From NCBI GenBank assembly GCA_021775735.1, contig JAJFHG010000072.1:1-64000 (forward strand): 64,000 nucleotides of DNA. Direction: 5' to 3'. The translations under genes were made by a program, and so were the position numbers. Position 1 is the first letter of the stretch; every line of letters begins with the position of its first letter. A model generated the notes under the pieces. That model was not told where the DNA came from. It ran no database searches and saw only the letters and a program-made list of their open reading frames with translations. Positions 10,081-18,537 of the stretch are shown here, in pieces. Origin of the DNA: Hyphomicrobiaceae bacterium. Its GTDB lineage: Bacteria > Pseudomonadota > Alphaproteobacteria > Rhizobiales > Hyphomicrobiaceae.

Positions 10081-10512
10081 TTAACTCGGTCGCTTCGGTA
10101 CCATCAATTCGGCTTCGCCTTTGAGGACAGGTTCGCCGCCCACAGAACACACGGTTTCAAACTTGGCGCGTTTCTTTTCGGCATTGAGGTTGACAATCTT
10201 GACAGTCGTTTCGACGGTGTCGCCAATTTTAACGGGTGCCGTGAACTTTAGGGATTGCGAAATATAGATCGCGCCGGGGCCAGGTAGTTTGGTGCCAAAT
10301 ACGGCTGATATGTAAGCGGCAGACAGCATGCCATGGGCGATGCGTTCTTTAAACATCGTGCCTGCGGCATAGTCTGCATCCAGGTGTACGGGATTAGTGT
10401 CTCCAGAAACTTCTGCAAACTTCACAATGTCAGCTTCACTTACGGTGGTTGAGAGGGTCGCCTCTTGATCCAGGCTGAGGTCTTCAAAGTAGGTCAGGGT
10501 CGATTGCGACAT
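10081..10512 (-). CDS. MaoC-like (R)-specific enoyl-CoA hydratase
   Basis: A 143-residue single hot-dog domain. The hydratase motif is intact: GDTNPVHLD at about 41–49 (Asp and His catalytic), then IAHGMLSA. The C-terminal KFTAPVKIGDTVET strand is typical of PhaJ-type hydratases. Such enzymes make (R)-3-hydroxyacyl-CoA for polyhydroxyalkanoate or act in fatty acid degradation. No pha genes lie in the window, so the pathway is open. It precedes ribF by about 40 bases on the same strand. Confidence 0.88.
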   Translation of the reverse strand: MSQSTLTYFEDLSLDQEATLSTTVSEADIVKFAEVSGDTNPVHLDADYAAGTMFKERIAHGMLSAAYISAVFGTKLPGPGAIYISQSLKFTAPVKIGDTVETTVKIVNLNAEKKRAKFETVCSVGGEPVLKGEAELMVPKRPS

Positions 10513-10819
10513 GAAGTTTGAGATCCTTGATCTTTAAAAATGGGTCCGTTGGGGACATCGGTTGAGAGTGGTTGCACCTGATTTGCCAGAGCATGCGCGC
10601 GCCTGGACCCTAACGATCTCGCGCGGGCCCGGCAATATCATGCCGCCCGTTGCGAACATATTGGGCTAAAACGCGAAATTTCCTCAGACTTTCGGGCTCA
10701 TCACCGCTATCGGTGGTTGCAGCAGGGCCCCTGTTGGCGTTATAGTTCGCTCTTCTCCTTGTATCTTACACCTCTAAGGTTTTCGCTCTCGTCGGGCGGG
10801 GCCCCGGAAATGGACTTTG
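10513..10819. other. Intergenic region between maoC-like gene and trcR
   Basis: The region lies between divergently transcribed genes, so both promoters must be here. It contains a GC-rich block around 10620–10660 but no convincing -35/-10 pair, no strong dyad and no small ORF with a ribosome binding site. I see nothing else in it. Confidence 0.5.
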
Positions 10820-11638
10820 ATGAGCGACCGTAAGCCCTTGATGCCGAAAGCTACCGCCGTTTGGTTGGTAGATAACACCTCGTTGACCTTCGAACAGATT
10901 GCTGAGTTTTGTGGTCTGCATAATCTGGAGGTGAAGGGTATTGCCGATGGTGACGTGGCGGCAGGAATTAAGGGCGCAGACCCGATTACATCCGGTCAGT
11001 TGACCCGTGAGGAGATTGCTCGGGGTGAGGAAGATGGTTCGCATAGCCTTGAGCTCTCTGATCACACCGTCGAAGTGCCTCATACAACACGCAAACGTGC
11101 GCCTCGCTACACGCCTGTTTCGCGGCGCCAAGACCGCCCCAATGCAGTGTTGTGGTTATTGCGCAATCATGATGAGCTGAAGGATAGCCAGATTATCCGT
11201 CTCGTTGGCACCACCAAACCGACCATCCAGCAGATCAGGGACCGTACGCACTGGAACTCGTCGCAGTTGCAGCCGCAGGATCCGGTTACGCTTGGTCTTT
11301 GCACACAGATTGACTTGGACGACGAAGTTCAAAAAGCGGCAAAGCGCTTGGAGCGCGAGCAAAAGACAGCTATCCGCGAAGCTAAAAAAGCCGGTACGTT
11401 GCTGCCGACAGAAGAAACGACGGCCGCTCCGGCGCCGCATGCGGGTCTGGGTGAGCAGCCTGACGTAGCGTTCCCGAATGCGGAGATTTTGACGCCGAAG
11501 GTGCCTGAGCCAACACGAGAAGAAACTGAGGCGGAAGAACAAGAGCGCGTCTTCCAGAAATTGCAGGAAATGTCATCTGAGAAATCTGATGACGCGGCTG
11601 AGGATGATGCTGGCAAAGAGCCTGATCAGTCAGCATAA
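10820..11638 (+). CDS. trcR: Cell cycle transcriptional regulator TrcR (DUF1013)
   Basis: A 272-residue protein whose N-terminal two thirds match the DUF1013 family, found almost only in alphaproteobacteria. It begins MSDRKPLMPKATAVWLVDNT, followed by SLTFEQIAEFCGLHNLEVKGIADG. A second helix-turn-helix-like part follows: NAVLWLLRNHDELKDSQI with GTTKPTIQQIRDRTHWN. The last 70 residues are acidic and low complexity. TrcR proteins bind DNA with RNA polymerase and influence transcription. The ATG at 10820 directly follows an in-frame TTG; the ATG is preferred. The gene ends before a strong terminator. Confidence 0.9.
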   Translation: MSDRKPLMPKATAVWLVDNTSLTFEQIAEFCGLHNLEVKGIADGDVAAGIKGADPITSGQLTREEIARGEEDGSHSLELSDHTVEVPHTTRKRAPRYTPVSRRQDRPNAVLWLLRNHDELKDSQIIRLVGTTKPTIQQIRDRTHWNSSQLQPQDPVTLGLCTQIDLDDEVQKAAKRLEREQKTAIREAKKAGTLLPTEETTAAPAPHAGLGEQPDVAFPNAEILTPKVPEPTREETEAEEQERVFQKLQEMSSEKSDDAAEDDAGKEPDQSA

Positions 11639-11668
11639 GCCTTGATTTCAGACTTGTATGATGAGCAG

Positions 11669-11696
11669 ACGCCACGCCCACATGCGTGGCGTTTTG
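11669..11696 (+). terminator. Rho-independent terminator after trcR
   Basis: ACGCCACGC and GCGTGGCGT form a perfect nine-pair stem around the loop CCACAT, followed by TTTTG. It lies about 30 bases after the trcR stop and separates it from the convergent ubiA. Confidence 0.85.
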
Positions 11697-11762
11697 CGTG
11701 TCCGGGTGTTGATGGTGCGCGGACTGTATCGTTCTGGTTATGCATCGTTCTGGTTATGCCGC

Positions 11763-12638
11763 TCAACGCATGTTGGAGAACATCTCTGCGCAGATGGCAA
11801 CAAACACAATAATACCGATCGTGCGATTGGATTTAAAGCGCTCAAGGCAATTAGCTGCATCGTTGATGTTGAGCGTGGTCACTTGCCACAAAAAGTGGAA
11901 CGCCGCGAACGCAAGACCAATAAAAAAGAACAACTTGGCACCTGCCAACCAACCGGCAGCGGCCCACAACACAATCGCCAGGCCATAAAAACCGGCAACC
12001 CATGTCTTTGTTGCTTCACCAAAACGGATAGCGGTTGAGTTGACACCAATCTTGAGGTCGTCCGCACGATCTTGATGGGCATAGATGGTATCGTAACCCA
12101 AGGTCCAGGCAATCGACCCTGCATAGAGCACCAATGGGGTCGCACTTACTGATCCGGTTACTGCACTCCAGCCGACCAGTGCGCCCCAGTTAAAGCCAAG
12201 TCCCAAGACAAACTGTGGCCAATGCGTGTAACGCTTGGCGAACGGGTAGATTGCAACGAGTGCAAGTGAAGCCATCGCCAGAAAAATTGTAAAACGGTTG
12301 AACGACAACAAGACCGCAAGGCCAATCAGCGATAACATCACAGCGAAGACCATCGCTTGCGCAACGGAGACCTGGCCTGAGGGTATGGGGCGTGACGCGG
12401 TTCGTTTGACTTTTGCGTCATAGTCGCGGTCTACAATATCGTTCCAGGTACAGCCCGCACCCCGCATCACAAATGCGCCAACGATAAACAACAGCAGATA
12501 GTTTGGATTGGGAATCACCTGACCGAGGGAGAGTTCTGCAAGCGCCAGCGACCACCAGCATGGAAACAGCAGGAGCCATGTGCCGATCGGACGGTCGATG
12601 CGGGCCAAATTGATGTACGGTTTAAGCCAGGTCAGCAT
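11763..12638 (-). CDS. ubiA: 4-hydroxybenzoate polyprenyltransferase
   Basis: Inner membrane prenyltransferase that attaches the isoprenoid tail to 4-hydroxybenzoate in ubiquinone synthesis. The protein has 291 residues and about eight or nine transmembrane segments. The two Asp-rich magnesium/diphosphate motifs are present: NDIVDRDYDAKVKRT (about 66–80) and DTIYAHQDRADDLKIG (about 179–194). It is convergent with trcR. Neighbouring rsmE and gshA on the opposite strand are a frequent alphaproteobacterial arrangement. Confidence 0.95.
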   Translation of the reverse strand: MLTWLKPYINLARIDRPIGTWLLLFPCWWSLALAELSLGQVIPNPNYLLLFIVGAFVMRGAGCTWNDIVDRDYDAKVKRTASRPIPSGQVSVAQAMVFAVMLSLIGLAVLLSFNRFTIFLAMASLALVAIYPFAKRYTHWPQFVLGLGFNWGALVGWSAVTGSVSATPLVLYAGSIAWTLGYDTIYAHQDRADDLKIGVNSTAIRFGEATKTWVAGFYGLAIVLWAAAGWLAGAKLFFFIGLAFAAFHFLWQVTTLNINDAANCLERFKSNRTIGIIVFVAICAEMFSNMR

Positions 12639-12949
12639 TGCGAGGATCAGTTCATTTCCAAAAATGGAGTATTCCGATTGGTTTGTGGCGACGGCTGGAC
12701 TGCCGTGAGCGTAGTATTAGCGTGGATTCGTGATCAGAGTTTGCTAAAATAAGTCATTAACTACAATGAGTTAGCGGGAATCTACTAACACCTGTTCCGC
12801 ATGGAACAGCCCCAGAAGCCACTTTCCCCGATTAATCCCGCTACGCCAAGGTCACGGGTTGGCCTGGTGGTTTGGACAGCGCGCATCCTTTCTCGGGCTG
12901 GTCCAATACACGAGGCACAACGGGACATATCCATCGGGAGTATTTCGAG
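12639..12949. other. Intergenic region upstream of ubiA and the lysine-rich exported protein
   Basis: This region carries the promoters of two divergent genes. It is AT-rich around 12700–12770 and contains a perfect 18-base dyad at 12792–12809. A TTGCTA...TACAAT pair near 12740 has a 15-base spacer and is only a weak promoter candidate. No small gene is visible. Confidence 0.5.
12792..12809. repeat. Perfect inverted repeat upstream of lysine-rich protein gene
   Basis: CTGTTCC-GCAT-GGAACAG has seven-base arms. It lies about 140 bases before the start of the lysine-rich protein. There is no T-run, so it looks more like a protein-binding dyad than a terminator. The GTTC-N6-GAAC core is not the alphaproteobacterial LexA site (GTTC-N7-GTTC). 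Confidence 0.5.
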
Positions 12950-13471
12950 ATGAAACGTACATTTTCAGGTTTGGCAATGATCGCCGCAGGTTTTGCAGCG
13001 ATGGTAGCAGCCGTTCCAGGTACAGCTCAAGCTGGCAGCGTTGTTGATGAATTGCGTTCACGCGGTCTTAGTAATTGGGTTGATCGTTATGTTGAAGAAG
13101 ATGACAAAGGCAAGGTTAGCTACAAGTCGTCTAATTCATCAAAGACAACGACGTCCAAAACAACGACTGCGACTTCGAATCCTTCAACCACAAAGACTTT
13201 GAAGGCGAAAGCACCAACGTCAAAATCTTTGAAGAAGGTGTCGAAGAAGAAAGGAAAAAAGAAATTTACGGCCAAGAAATCTAAAAAGAGAAAGACAGCT
13301 TCAAAAAAGGCAACGACACGTAAGTTGGCCAAAAAGAAAATTAGAAAGAACAGCACTAAGACAATTGCAAAGGCGAATTCGACCAAAAAAGTTACGTCTA
13401 ACACGACCAAAAAGTACAAAGTACCAAGCAGCGTTAAGGCTCGCCTCGCATCTCACGGCATCAATTTTTAA
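12950..13471 (+). CDS. Exported lysine/threonine/serine-rich, histone-H1-like protein
   Basis: A 173-residue protein with a clear signal peptide (MKRTFSGLAMIAAGFAAMVA..., cleavage after TAQA at about residue 27). The mature part starts with a short ordered segment (VVDELRSRGLSNWVDRYVEED). It continues with about 100 residues almost entirely of Lys, Thr, Ser, Ala and Arg, with runs such as KKVSKKKGKKKF. It ends in YKVPSSVKARLASHGINF. The composition is like histone H1 tails, but the signal peptide sends it to the periplasm or outside. GGGAG lies nine bases before the ATG. The function is unknown; binding to polyanions such as LPS, polysaccharide or DNA is an inference. Confidence 0.8.
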   Translation: MKRTFSGLAMIAAGFAAMVAAVPGTAQAGSVVDELRSRGLSNWVDRYVEEDDKGKVSYKSSNSSKTTTSKTTTATSNPSTTKTLKAKAPTSKSLKKVSKKKGKKKFTAKKSKKRKTASKKATTRKLAKKKIRKNSTKTIAKANSTKKVTSNTTKKYKVPSSVKARLASHGINF

Positions 13472-13501
13472 CACCGTATCTCCAACATCGTCGATAGAGA
13501 A

Positions 13502-13533
13502 GGCCCTGCTGATAGCGATCCGCAGGGTCTTTT
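13502..13533 (+). terminator. Rho-independent terminator after the lysine-rich protein gene
   Basis: GGCCCTGC pairs with GCAGGGTC (one G-U) around a 12-base loop and is followed by TTTTCG, 30 bases after the stop codon. Confidence 0.75.
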
Positions 13534-13646
13534 CGTTGCCTTAGCGTTTCTTTTGAGACTTGCACCTCATCCATCCTGCGTTTAATCAAACGCAGACAAG
13601 TCAAACTCACACCTTGTTCTAGGGTCCAATCAAGCCAAGACAACGC

Positions 13647-14390
13647 ATGCCCATACACGATATTTCCGCACAACGCTTGTTTGTTGAAAGTCCGCTTCAG
13701 GCGGGTGCCAGCATCACGTGCAGCAAAGACCAAGCGCACTATCTACTGAACGTACTGCGCGCACACGATGGTGACACTCTTTTGGTGTTCAATGGCCATG
13801 ATGGTGAGTGGCGGGCAACTATTCAAGTCGCAGGGAAACGCGCATGTTGTATCATGGTGCAAGAGCAGGTACGTGGCCAACATGCTGGCCCTGATATTCA
13901 TCTCTTGTTTGCACCGTTGAAGCGGGCCCGCCTTGACTACATGGTGCAGAAAGCCACTGAGCTTGGTGTCGCTAGGTTGAGACCAGTTTTAACGCAACAC
14001 ACCGTACCGGATCGGGTGAACACAGAACGCATGCGCGCCAATGTTATTGAAGCTGCTGAACAGTGCGGTATTCTATATGTACCGGATATTTCCGATCCAG
14101 TTCGTCTAGGTAAAGTGCTGCAAGACTGGGAGACGGGACGCACACTTATTTTTTGCGATGAAGGTGCGGCAATTTCTAATCCGGTTGCCTCGCTATCGAC
14201 CCTTGAGAGTCAATCTCCGGTGGCTATTTTAATTGGGCCTGAAGGTGGTTTTTCGTGCGATGAGCGTGCGCAGTTGAACAGCCACGCCTTTGTGCACACG
14301 ATTTCCCTTGGCCCGCGCGTCATTCGGGCGGATACAGCAGCCACCGCTGCTCTGGCGCTCATCAACGCGACCATCGGCGATTGGCGCTAG
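13647..14390 (+). CDS. rsmE: 16S rRNA (uracil-1498-N3)-methyltransferase
   Basis: Cytosolic SPOUT-class methyltransferase modifying U1498 of 16S rRNA with S-adenosylmethionine. The protein has 247 residues. The N-terminal PUA-like part contains HYLLNVLRAHDGD. The C-terminal knot contains IGPEGGFSCDE (about 197–207) and SLGPRVIRADTAATAAL near the end, both diagnostic. The gene precedes gshA by about 160 bases on the same strand. There is no strong ribosome binding site before the ATG. Confidence 0.95.
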   Translation: MPIHDISAQRLFVESPLQAGASITCSKDQAHYLLNVLRAHDGDTLLVFNGHDGEWRATIQVAGKRACCIMVQEQVRGQHAGPDIHLLFAPLKRARLDYMVQKATELGVARLRPVLTQHTVPDRVNTERMRANVIEAAEQCGILYVPDISDPVRLGKVLQDWETGRTLIFCDEGAAISNPVASLSTLESQSPVAILIGPEGGFSCDERAQLNSHAFVHTISLGPRVIRADTAATAALALINATIGDWR

Positions 14391-14548
14391 CTTGGAGCCA
14401 ATGCGAACACGGCCAAAAAATGCGGATATCTGAATTTCAAATTCTTAAGTAGGGCTTGTCGTGGGACCGTGCGGACCCCATAAACGAGGTCAGCGCGGTG
14501 ATGACGGCCTCGCCAGAGCAACCTGCAAGGCTGAGGTCCGGTTCCTTT

Positions 14549-15931
14549 ATGTCCACGCGCGAAGACACGCTATCAAGTCCACCAATCGAATCCAAAGATG
14601 AACTTGTGGACTGGTTTGCCGAAGGCTGTAAGCCTGCCGAACAATGGCGCATTGGGACTGAACACGAAAAATTTGTTTTCAATACCGCCGATCGCACACC
14701 CGTTCCTTACGATGGTCCGACCGGCATCAATGCTTTAATGCGCGCCATGATTACGTGCTGTGGCTGGCAACCGATTGAGGAAGACGGCAACATTATTGCA
14801 CTGAGGAAGCCATCGGGTGTGGCTGGCGGCACGATCAGCCTGGAGCCCGGTGGACAATTTGAGCTCTCAGGCGCGCCCCTTGAAACGGTTCATGCGACGT
14901 GTGCTGAAACCGGTACACATTTGCGCGAAGTGTTGAGCGTTGGCGAACCACTTGGCATTGGCTTTTTAGGTCTTGGGTTTTCACCCAAGTGGACGATTGC
15001 CGAGACGCCACTGATGCCCAAGCCGCGCTATGGCATCATGATGGACTACATGCCCAAGGTGGGCAGCCGTGGGTTAGACATGATGTTTCGGACCACAACG
15101 ATTCAAGTCAATCTTGATTTCAGTGACGAGGCGGACATGGTCAAAAAGCTGCGTGTTGGTCTGGCACTGCAACCGATTGCAACTGCATTGTTTGCCTCAT
15201 CTCCATTTACCGAAGGCAAGCCCAACGGCTTTAAATCGATGCGCAGCGAGGTGTGGCGCGATACCGACCCTGATCGCACTGGTATTCTGCCATTTGCGTT
15301 TGAAGACGGCATGGGCTTTGAACGCTATGTGGATTATGCGCTCAAGGTGCCGATGTATTTCGTGTATCGCAATGGCCAGTACATTGACGCCTCAGGGTCT
15401 TGCTTTGGTGATTTTCTCGAAGGAAAGCTGGTGCAGCTTCCTGGTGAAAAACCAACGCTGGATGATTGGTCTGACCACCTGACAACGCTATTTCCGGAAG
15501 TGCGTCTGAAGCGCTTTTTAGAAATGCGCGGAGCTGATGGGGGGCGTTGGGATCGAATTTGTGCGCTACCTGCACTGTGGGTTGGTCTGCTCTATGATCA
15601 AGATGCGTTAGGTGCAGCCTGTGACCTGATTTCAGATTGGTCTGTTGAGGAGATTCAAACACTGAGAGACGTCGTTCCACGTGACGGCTTAGCAACACGC
15701 TTTCGCGATCAGAATGTGCAGATGCTCGCAGCCAAGGTGTTGAAAATTGCCCGCGCCGGGTTGCTCGCACGTGGCCGGTTGAATGCTGAGGGTTGTGATG
15801 AAACGATTTTTCTCTCAACCCTTGAAGATATTGTCGCCAGCGGGCGCTCGGTATCAGATGAGTTGCTCGCGCTCTATCATGGGCGCTGGGAAGAACGCGT
15901 GGCACCTATTTTCGAGGAATTTGCCTTTTAA
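14549..15931 (+). CDS. gshA: Glutamate–cysteine ligase, plant/alphaproteobacterial type
   Basis: Catalyses ATP-dependent joining of glutamate and cysteine, the first step of glutathione synthesis. The protein has 460 residues and belongs to the class shared by alphaproteobacteria and plants. Conserved segments include WRIGTEHEKFVF (about 34–45), GGTISLEPGGQFELSGAP, and YRNGQYIDASGSCFGDFLEG. I chose the ATG at 14549, which gives the short N-terminus usual for the family; in-frame starts at 14456 (TTG) and 14501 (ATG) exist. A GST gene at the right end of the window would use glutathione. Confidence 0.93.
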   Translation: MSTREDTLSSPPIESKDELVDWFAEGCKPAEQWRIGTEHEKFVFNTADRTPVPYDGPTGINALMRAMITCCGWQPIEEDGNIIALRKPSGVAGGTISLEPGGQFELSGAPLETVHATCAETGTHLREVLSVGEPLGIGFLGLGFSPKWTIAETPLMPKPRYGIMMDYMPKVGSRGLDMMFRTTTIQVNLDFSDEADMVKKLRVGLALQPIATALFASSPFTEGKPNGFKSMRSEVWRDTDPDRTGILPFAFEDGMGFERYVDYALKVPMYFVYRNGQYIDASGSCFGDFLEGKLVQLPGEKPTLDDWSDHLTTLFPEVRLKRFLEMRGADGGRWDRICALPALWVGLLYDQDALGAACDLISDWSVEEIQTLRDVVPRDGLATRFRDQNVQMLAAKVLKIARAGLLARGRLNAEGCDETIFLSTLEDIVASGRSVSDELLALYHGRWEERVAPIFEEFAF

Positions 15932-16145
15932 GGTTGGCAAAACTCGGCTGAAATTATGTTATGACAGCACGGGGTTGGCTTTGTGATGACCGCCCCACTT
16001 GACGACGCCTTCAGGCAACGTTCATCTGAGCACGCGTATAAACGCGATAAATATGACGTTGACACTTGATGTATCAGGCCCATCTGTCGGGCTTTTTTCA
16101 GGTGTTTCAGGGGATTATGACGTGCTGTTGAAGAGGAAATCCGCG

Positions 16146-16337
16146 ATGCGGCTGGCTTTGCTCACTTTTGTTATCGGCCTATCTGGTGCGACATACACCT
16201 TTAGCGAAAATGCTGAAGCACGCAGTTGCGGCCACTGCTACAAGCTGGAATCCAAGTGTCGGCGTGAATCCAAAGGCCAGGCGAATTGCGACGCTATTGT
16301 CGCCCAGTGCCTGCGCCAATGTCGCCAAGGCGGCTGA
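16146..16337 (+). CDS. Small secreted cysteine-rich peptide
   Basis: A 63-residue protein starting at the ATG at 16146, which is preceded by GAGGAAA about 7 bases upstream. The first 24 residues form a signal peptide (MRLALLTFVIGLSGATYTF...NAEA). The mature 38 residues hold six cysteines spaced C-x2-C-x6-C-x9-C-x6-C-x3-C and many Arg/Lys/Gln. Six cysteines would allow three disulfides in the periplasm, or a metal site. A longer in-frame start at 15999 would bury the signal peptide and is rejected. The family is unrecognised. Confidence 0.65.
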   Translation: MRLALLTFVIGLSGATYTFSENAEARSCGHCYKLESKCRRESKGQANCDAIVAQCLRQCRQGG

Positions 16338-16411
16338 TCCGACCTGTTACAATTTTCCAAGTTGGCATCTTTGAAAACCAAAACCCCACCTGAGCTTTGC
16401 TCTGAGTGGTT

Positions 16412-17083
16412 TTAGGCGTTGTCGTAAATCACGACACACAGTTTGCGCGGACCATGTGCACCGTGGACAATCTTGCCGGCAATGTCTGCGGTTCGTGAGG
16501 CACCGGAGACAATGTTGATTGCACGCGGCAAGCTATTACGTTTCATGTTTTTCCACTCTGCAAATCGCACCATTGCGTCGGTGAGGGTTGCAACGAGTGA
16601 ATTACGCTGAAGTGCGATGATGTGGATCTCGGGTAAGAACGCAAGTCCAGTAGGGCTATCTTCGCCTGATGCCAACACGAGCGATCCGCTGTCTGCAATT
16701 CCAAGTCGGGCGTGAGACACCGCAACACCATCTCCGGTTTTCCAACTTCCGTAGTGCATTTCGCTCACCCCGGCTGTGTTCCAGTCACGGTCTTGGAACA
16801 TGGCGTGCGGTGCAATGCAAACGCGCTGCGGGTTAGACGTGGTGATATTGGCAAGGTCTGCGACACAGGTTGGGATCTCTGCTGCATCACGACACTGACG
16901 AGAGGTGATACCATTGTCTTTGAGACGTTGTGTGAAGCGCTGCCAAAGGTCTGTATCCGGTGTATGTGTATCCAGCGTCGCATGCGTACAGCCTGACTGA
17001 TCCGACTGAGGTGCGATCACGGACGTTGTTGGCTCACGGCCTGCCTTTGCGATGCGATTTAAAATGGCGGCACGGCTGTTCAT
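16412..17083 (-). CDS. lutC: Lactate utilization protein C (LUD domain)
   Basis: A 223-residue LUD-domain protein, the third subunit of the LutABC L-lactate oxidation complex. Visible features include MNSRAAILNRIAKAGREP at the N-terminus, the SDSGSLVLASGEDSPTGLAFLPEIHII-type core (seen as GIADSGSLVLASGE, then LAFLPEIH), and SRTADIAGKIVHGAHGPRKL at the end, typical of the family. The ATG at 17083 overlaps the lutB stop as ATGA, so translation is coupled. An upstream alternative start inside lutB is unnecessary. Confidence 0.88.
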   Translation of the reverse strand: MNSRAAILNRIAKAGREPTTSVIAPQSDQSGCTHATLDTHTPDTDLWQRFTQRLKDNGITSRQCRDAAEIPTCVADLANITTSNPQRVCIAPHAMFQDRDWNTAGVSEMHYGSWKTGDGVAVSHARLGIADSGSLVLASGEDSPTGLAFLPEIHIIALQRNSLVATLTDAMVRFAEWKNMKRNSLPRAINIVSGASRTADIAGKIVHGAHGPRKLCVVIYDNA

Positions 17084-18498
17084 GACGGTCGCGCCTTTTT
17101 CTTTGCCCGGCGCCATTGCGCTTGAAACGTTTGTCCCTCAGATGCTGGAAAATCGCGGTGTGTTGTCCATCCTTTCGCCAACGGCACCGTGTGATGTGCG
17201 CCATGTCGAGATTTTAACGCCCGCGCAATGACGCTCGCCCACAGCGCGTAGAGTGTTGGTCGTTTAGCCATCCAGGCCCAAGCCATGATTGCCAATTTTT
17301 TACGCGACGTCTGTCGGCGTGCATAATCTTTAGCGCGCCATTGGCGCAGCAATTTTGGCAATGGAATTTTTACTGGGCAGACCTCTTCACAACGCCCGCA
17401 TAACGTTGAGGCGTCAGGCAGGTCGCGTGTTGAGGCGAGGTCAAGAAGCGCTGGGTTCAGCGCTGCGCCAATGGGTCCGGGGTAAACCCAGCCATAGCTA
17501 TGCCCGCCAACGGTGGTGTAGATCGGGCAATGGTTGAGGCATGCCCCACAGCGAATACAGTTTAGGACCTCTGCTGCATCGCTGGCCAAAATATCCGACC
17601 GCCCATTGTCAACGATGATGATATGACAGGCATCCGGACCGTCGAGGTCTGTGGAGTGTCTCGGCCCGGTAAACAAGGTGGTGTACGCAGTCATCGCCTG
17701 GCCCGTGGCCGAGCGCGCCAGGAGTTGAAGGAGGATACTTGTTTCACCAAGTGTTGGCACCACTTTATCAAGGCTTGTGACGATGATGTGTACCTTGGGA
17801 AGCGTAGCGGATAGGTCGCCATTGCCTTCATTGGTGACAACGACCGCAGACCCTGTTTCTGCAATCAAAAAATTTGCACCTGTGATGCCGACATCCGCGT
17901 TGAGAAATTTATCCCTCATAAGTGCGCGCGCTTCGCCGACTATCGTCTCAGGCGTGCCGAGGTCGCGTTTTGGATTAAGTGTGTCATGTGATTTGAGAAA
18001 TGTTGCGCGGGCTTGGTGTTCGCTAAGATGGATGGCCGGCGCAATGATGTGGCTCGGCGTTTCTCCGCGCAGTTGTAATAGATACTCACCAAGATCTGTT
18101 TCTACGACTGCGTAACCTGATGCCTCAAGGTGCGCATTGAGGCCGATTTCTTCCGACACCATCGATTTGCCTTTGACGATGGATTGTGCCTCTGCGTCCC
18201 GGCAAATCTTTTCCACAATGGCGCACGCGTCATCACCTGTTTCCGCCCAGTGAATCCGACTGCCGGCCTGCTCTGCCTTGGCCTCAAAACTGAGGAGATG
18301 CCGTTCAAGGTCTGCACACGTGCGCGTGCGAATGTCTCGACCTTGATTGCGTAAGGCTTCGAAGTGTGCGCAGTCGGCGATCGCGTCTTTACGCCGTGCA
18401 ACGAACCCGGTGGCAAGTCCCTCTAATGCGTCTTGCAGGTCCTTGTCTTGCGCAGCGCGTTTTGATCTTTCACTAAAGTGGTGGGTTTCTGGGTGCAT
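17080..18498 (-). CDS. lutB: Lactate utilization iron-sulfur protein B
   Basis: A 472-residue protein. The N-terminal LUD domain contains KGKSMVSEEIGLN and NFLIAETGSAVVVTNEGN. Two ferredoxin-type motifs follow: CIRCGACLNHCP near residue 312 and CGRCEEVCPVKIP near 364. A basic C-terminal tail ends the protein. In characterised systems LutB works with LutA and LutC to oxidise L-lactate to pyruvate, passing electrons through its Fe-S clusters. It follows lutA by 39 bases and overlaps lutC. Confidence 0.92.
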   Translation of the reverse strand: MHPETHHFSERSKRAAQDKDLQDALEGLATGFVARRKDAIADCAHFEALRNQGRDIRTRTCADLERHLLSFEAKAEQAGSRIHWAETGDDACAIVEKICRDAEAQSIVKGKSMVSEEIGLNAHLEASGYAVVETDLGEYLLQLRGETPSHIIAPAIHLSEHQARATFLKSHDTLNPKRDLGTPETIVGEARALMRDKFLNADVGITGANFLIAETGSAVVVTNEGNGDLSATLPKVHIIVTSLDKVVPTLGETSILLQLLARSATGQAMTAYTTLFTGPRHSTDLDGPDACHIIIVDNGRSDILASDAAEVLNCIRCGACLNHCPIYTTVGGHSYGWVYPGPIGAALNPALLDLASTRDLPDASTLCGRCEEVCPVKIPLPKLLRQWRAKDYARRQTSRKKLAIMAWAWMAKRPTLYALWASVIARALKSRHGAHHTVPLAKGWTTHRDFPASEGQTFQAQWRRAKKKARPS

Positions 18499-18537
18499 GA
18501 TTGGGAGATTGCTTAGTTCGCGCTGATGGGCGACAGC

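Noticed and set aside
13120-13419. Minus-strand ORF of 99 residues made of Phe, Leu, Val and Ala
   Set aside because: It is the exact antisense of the lysine-rich gene (AAG/AAA codons read as CTT/TTT). No ribosome binding site, and the composition follows from the other strand.
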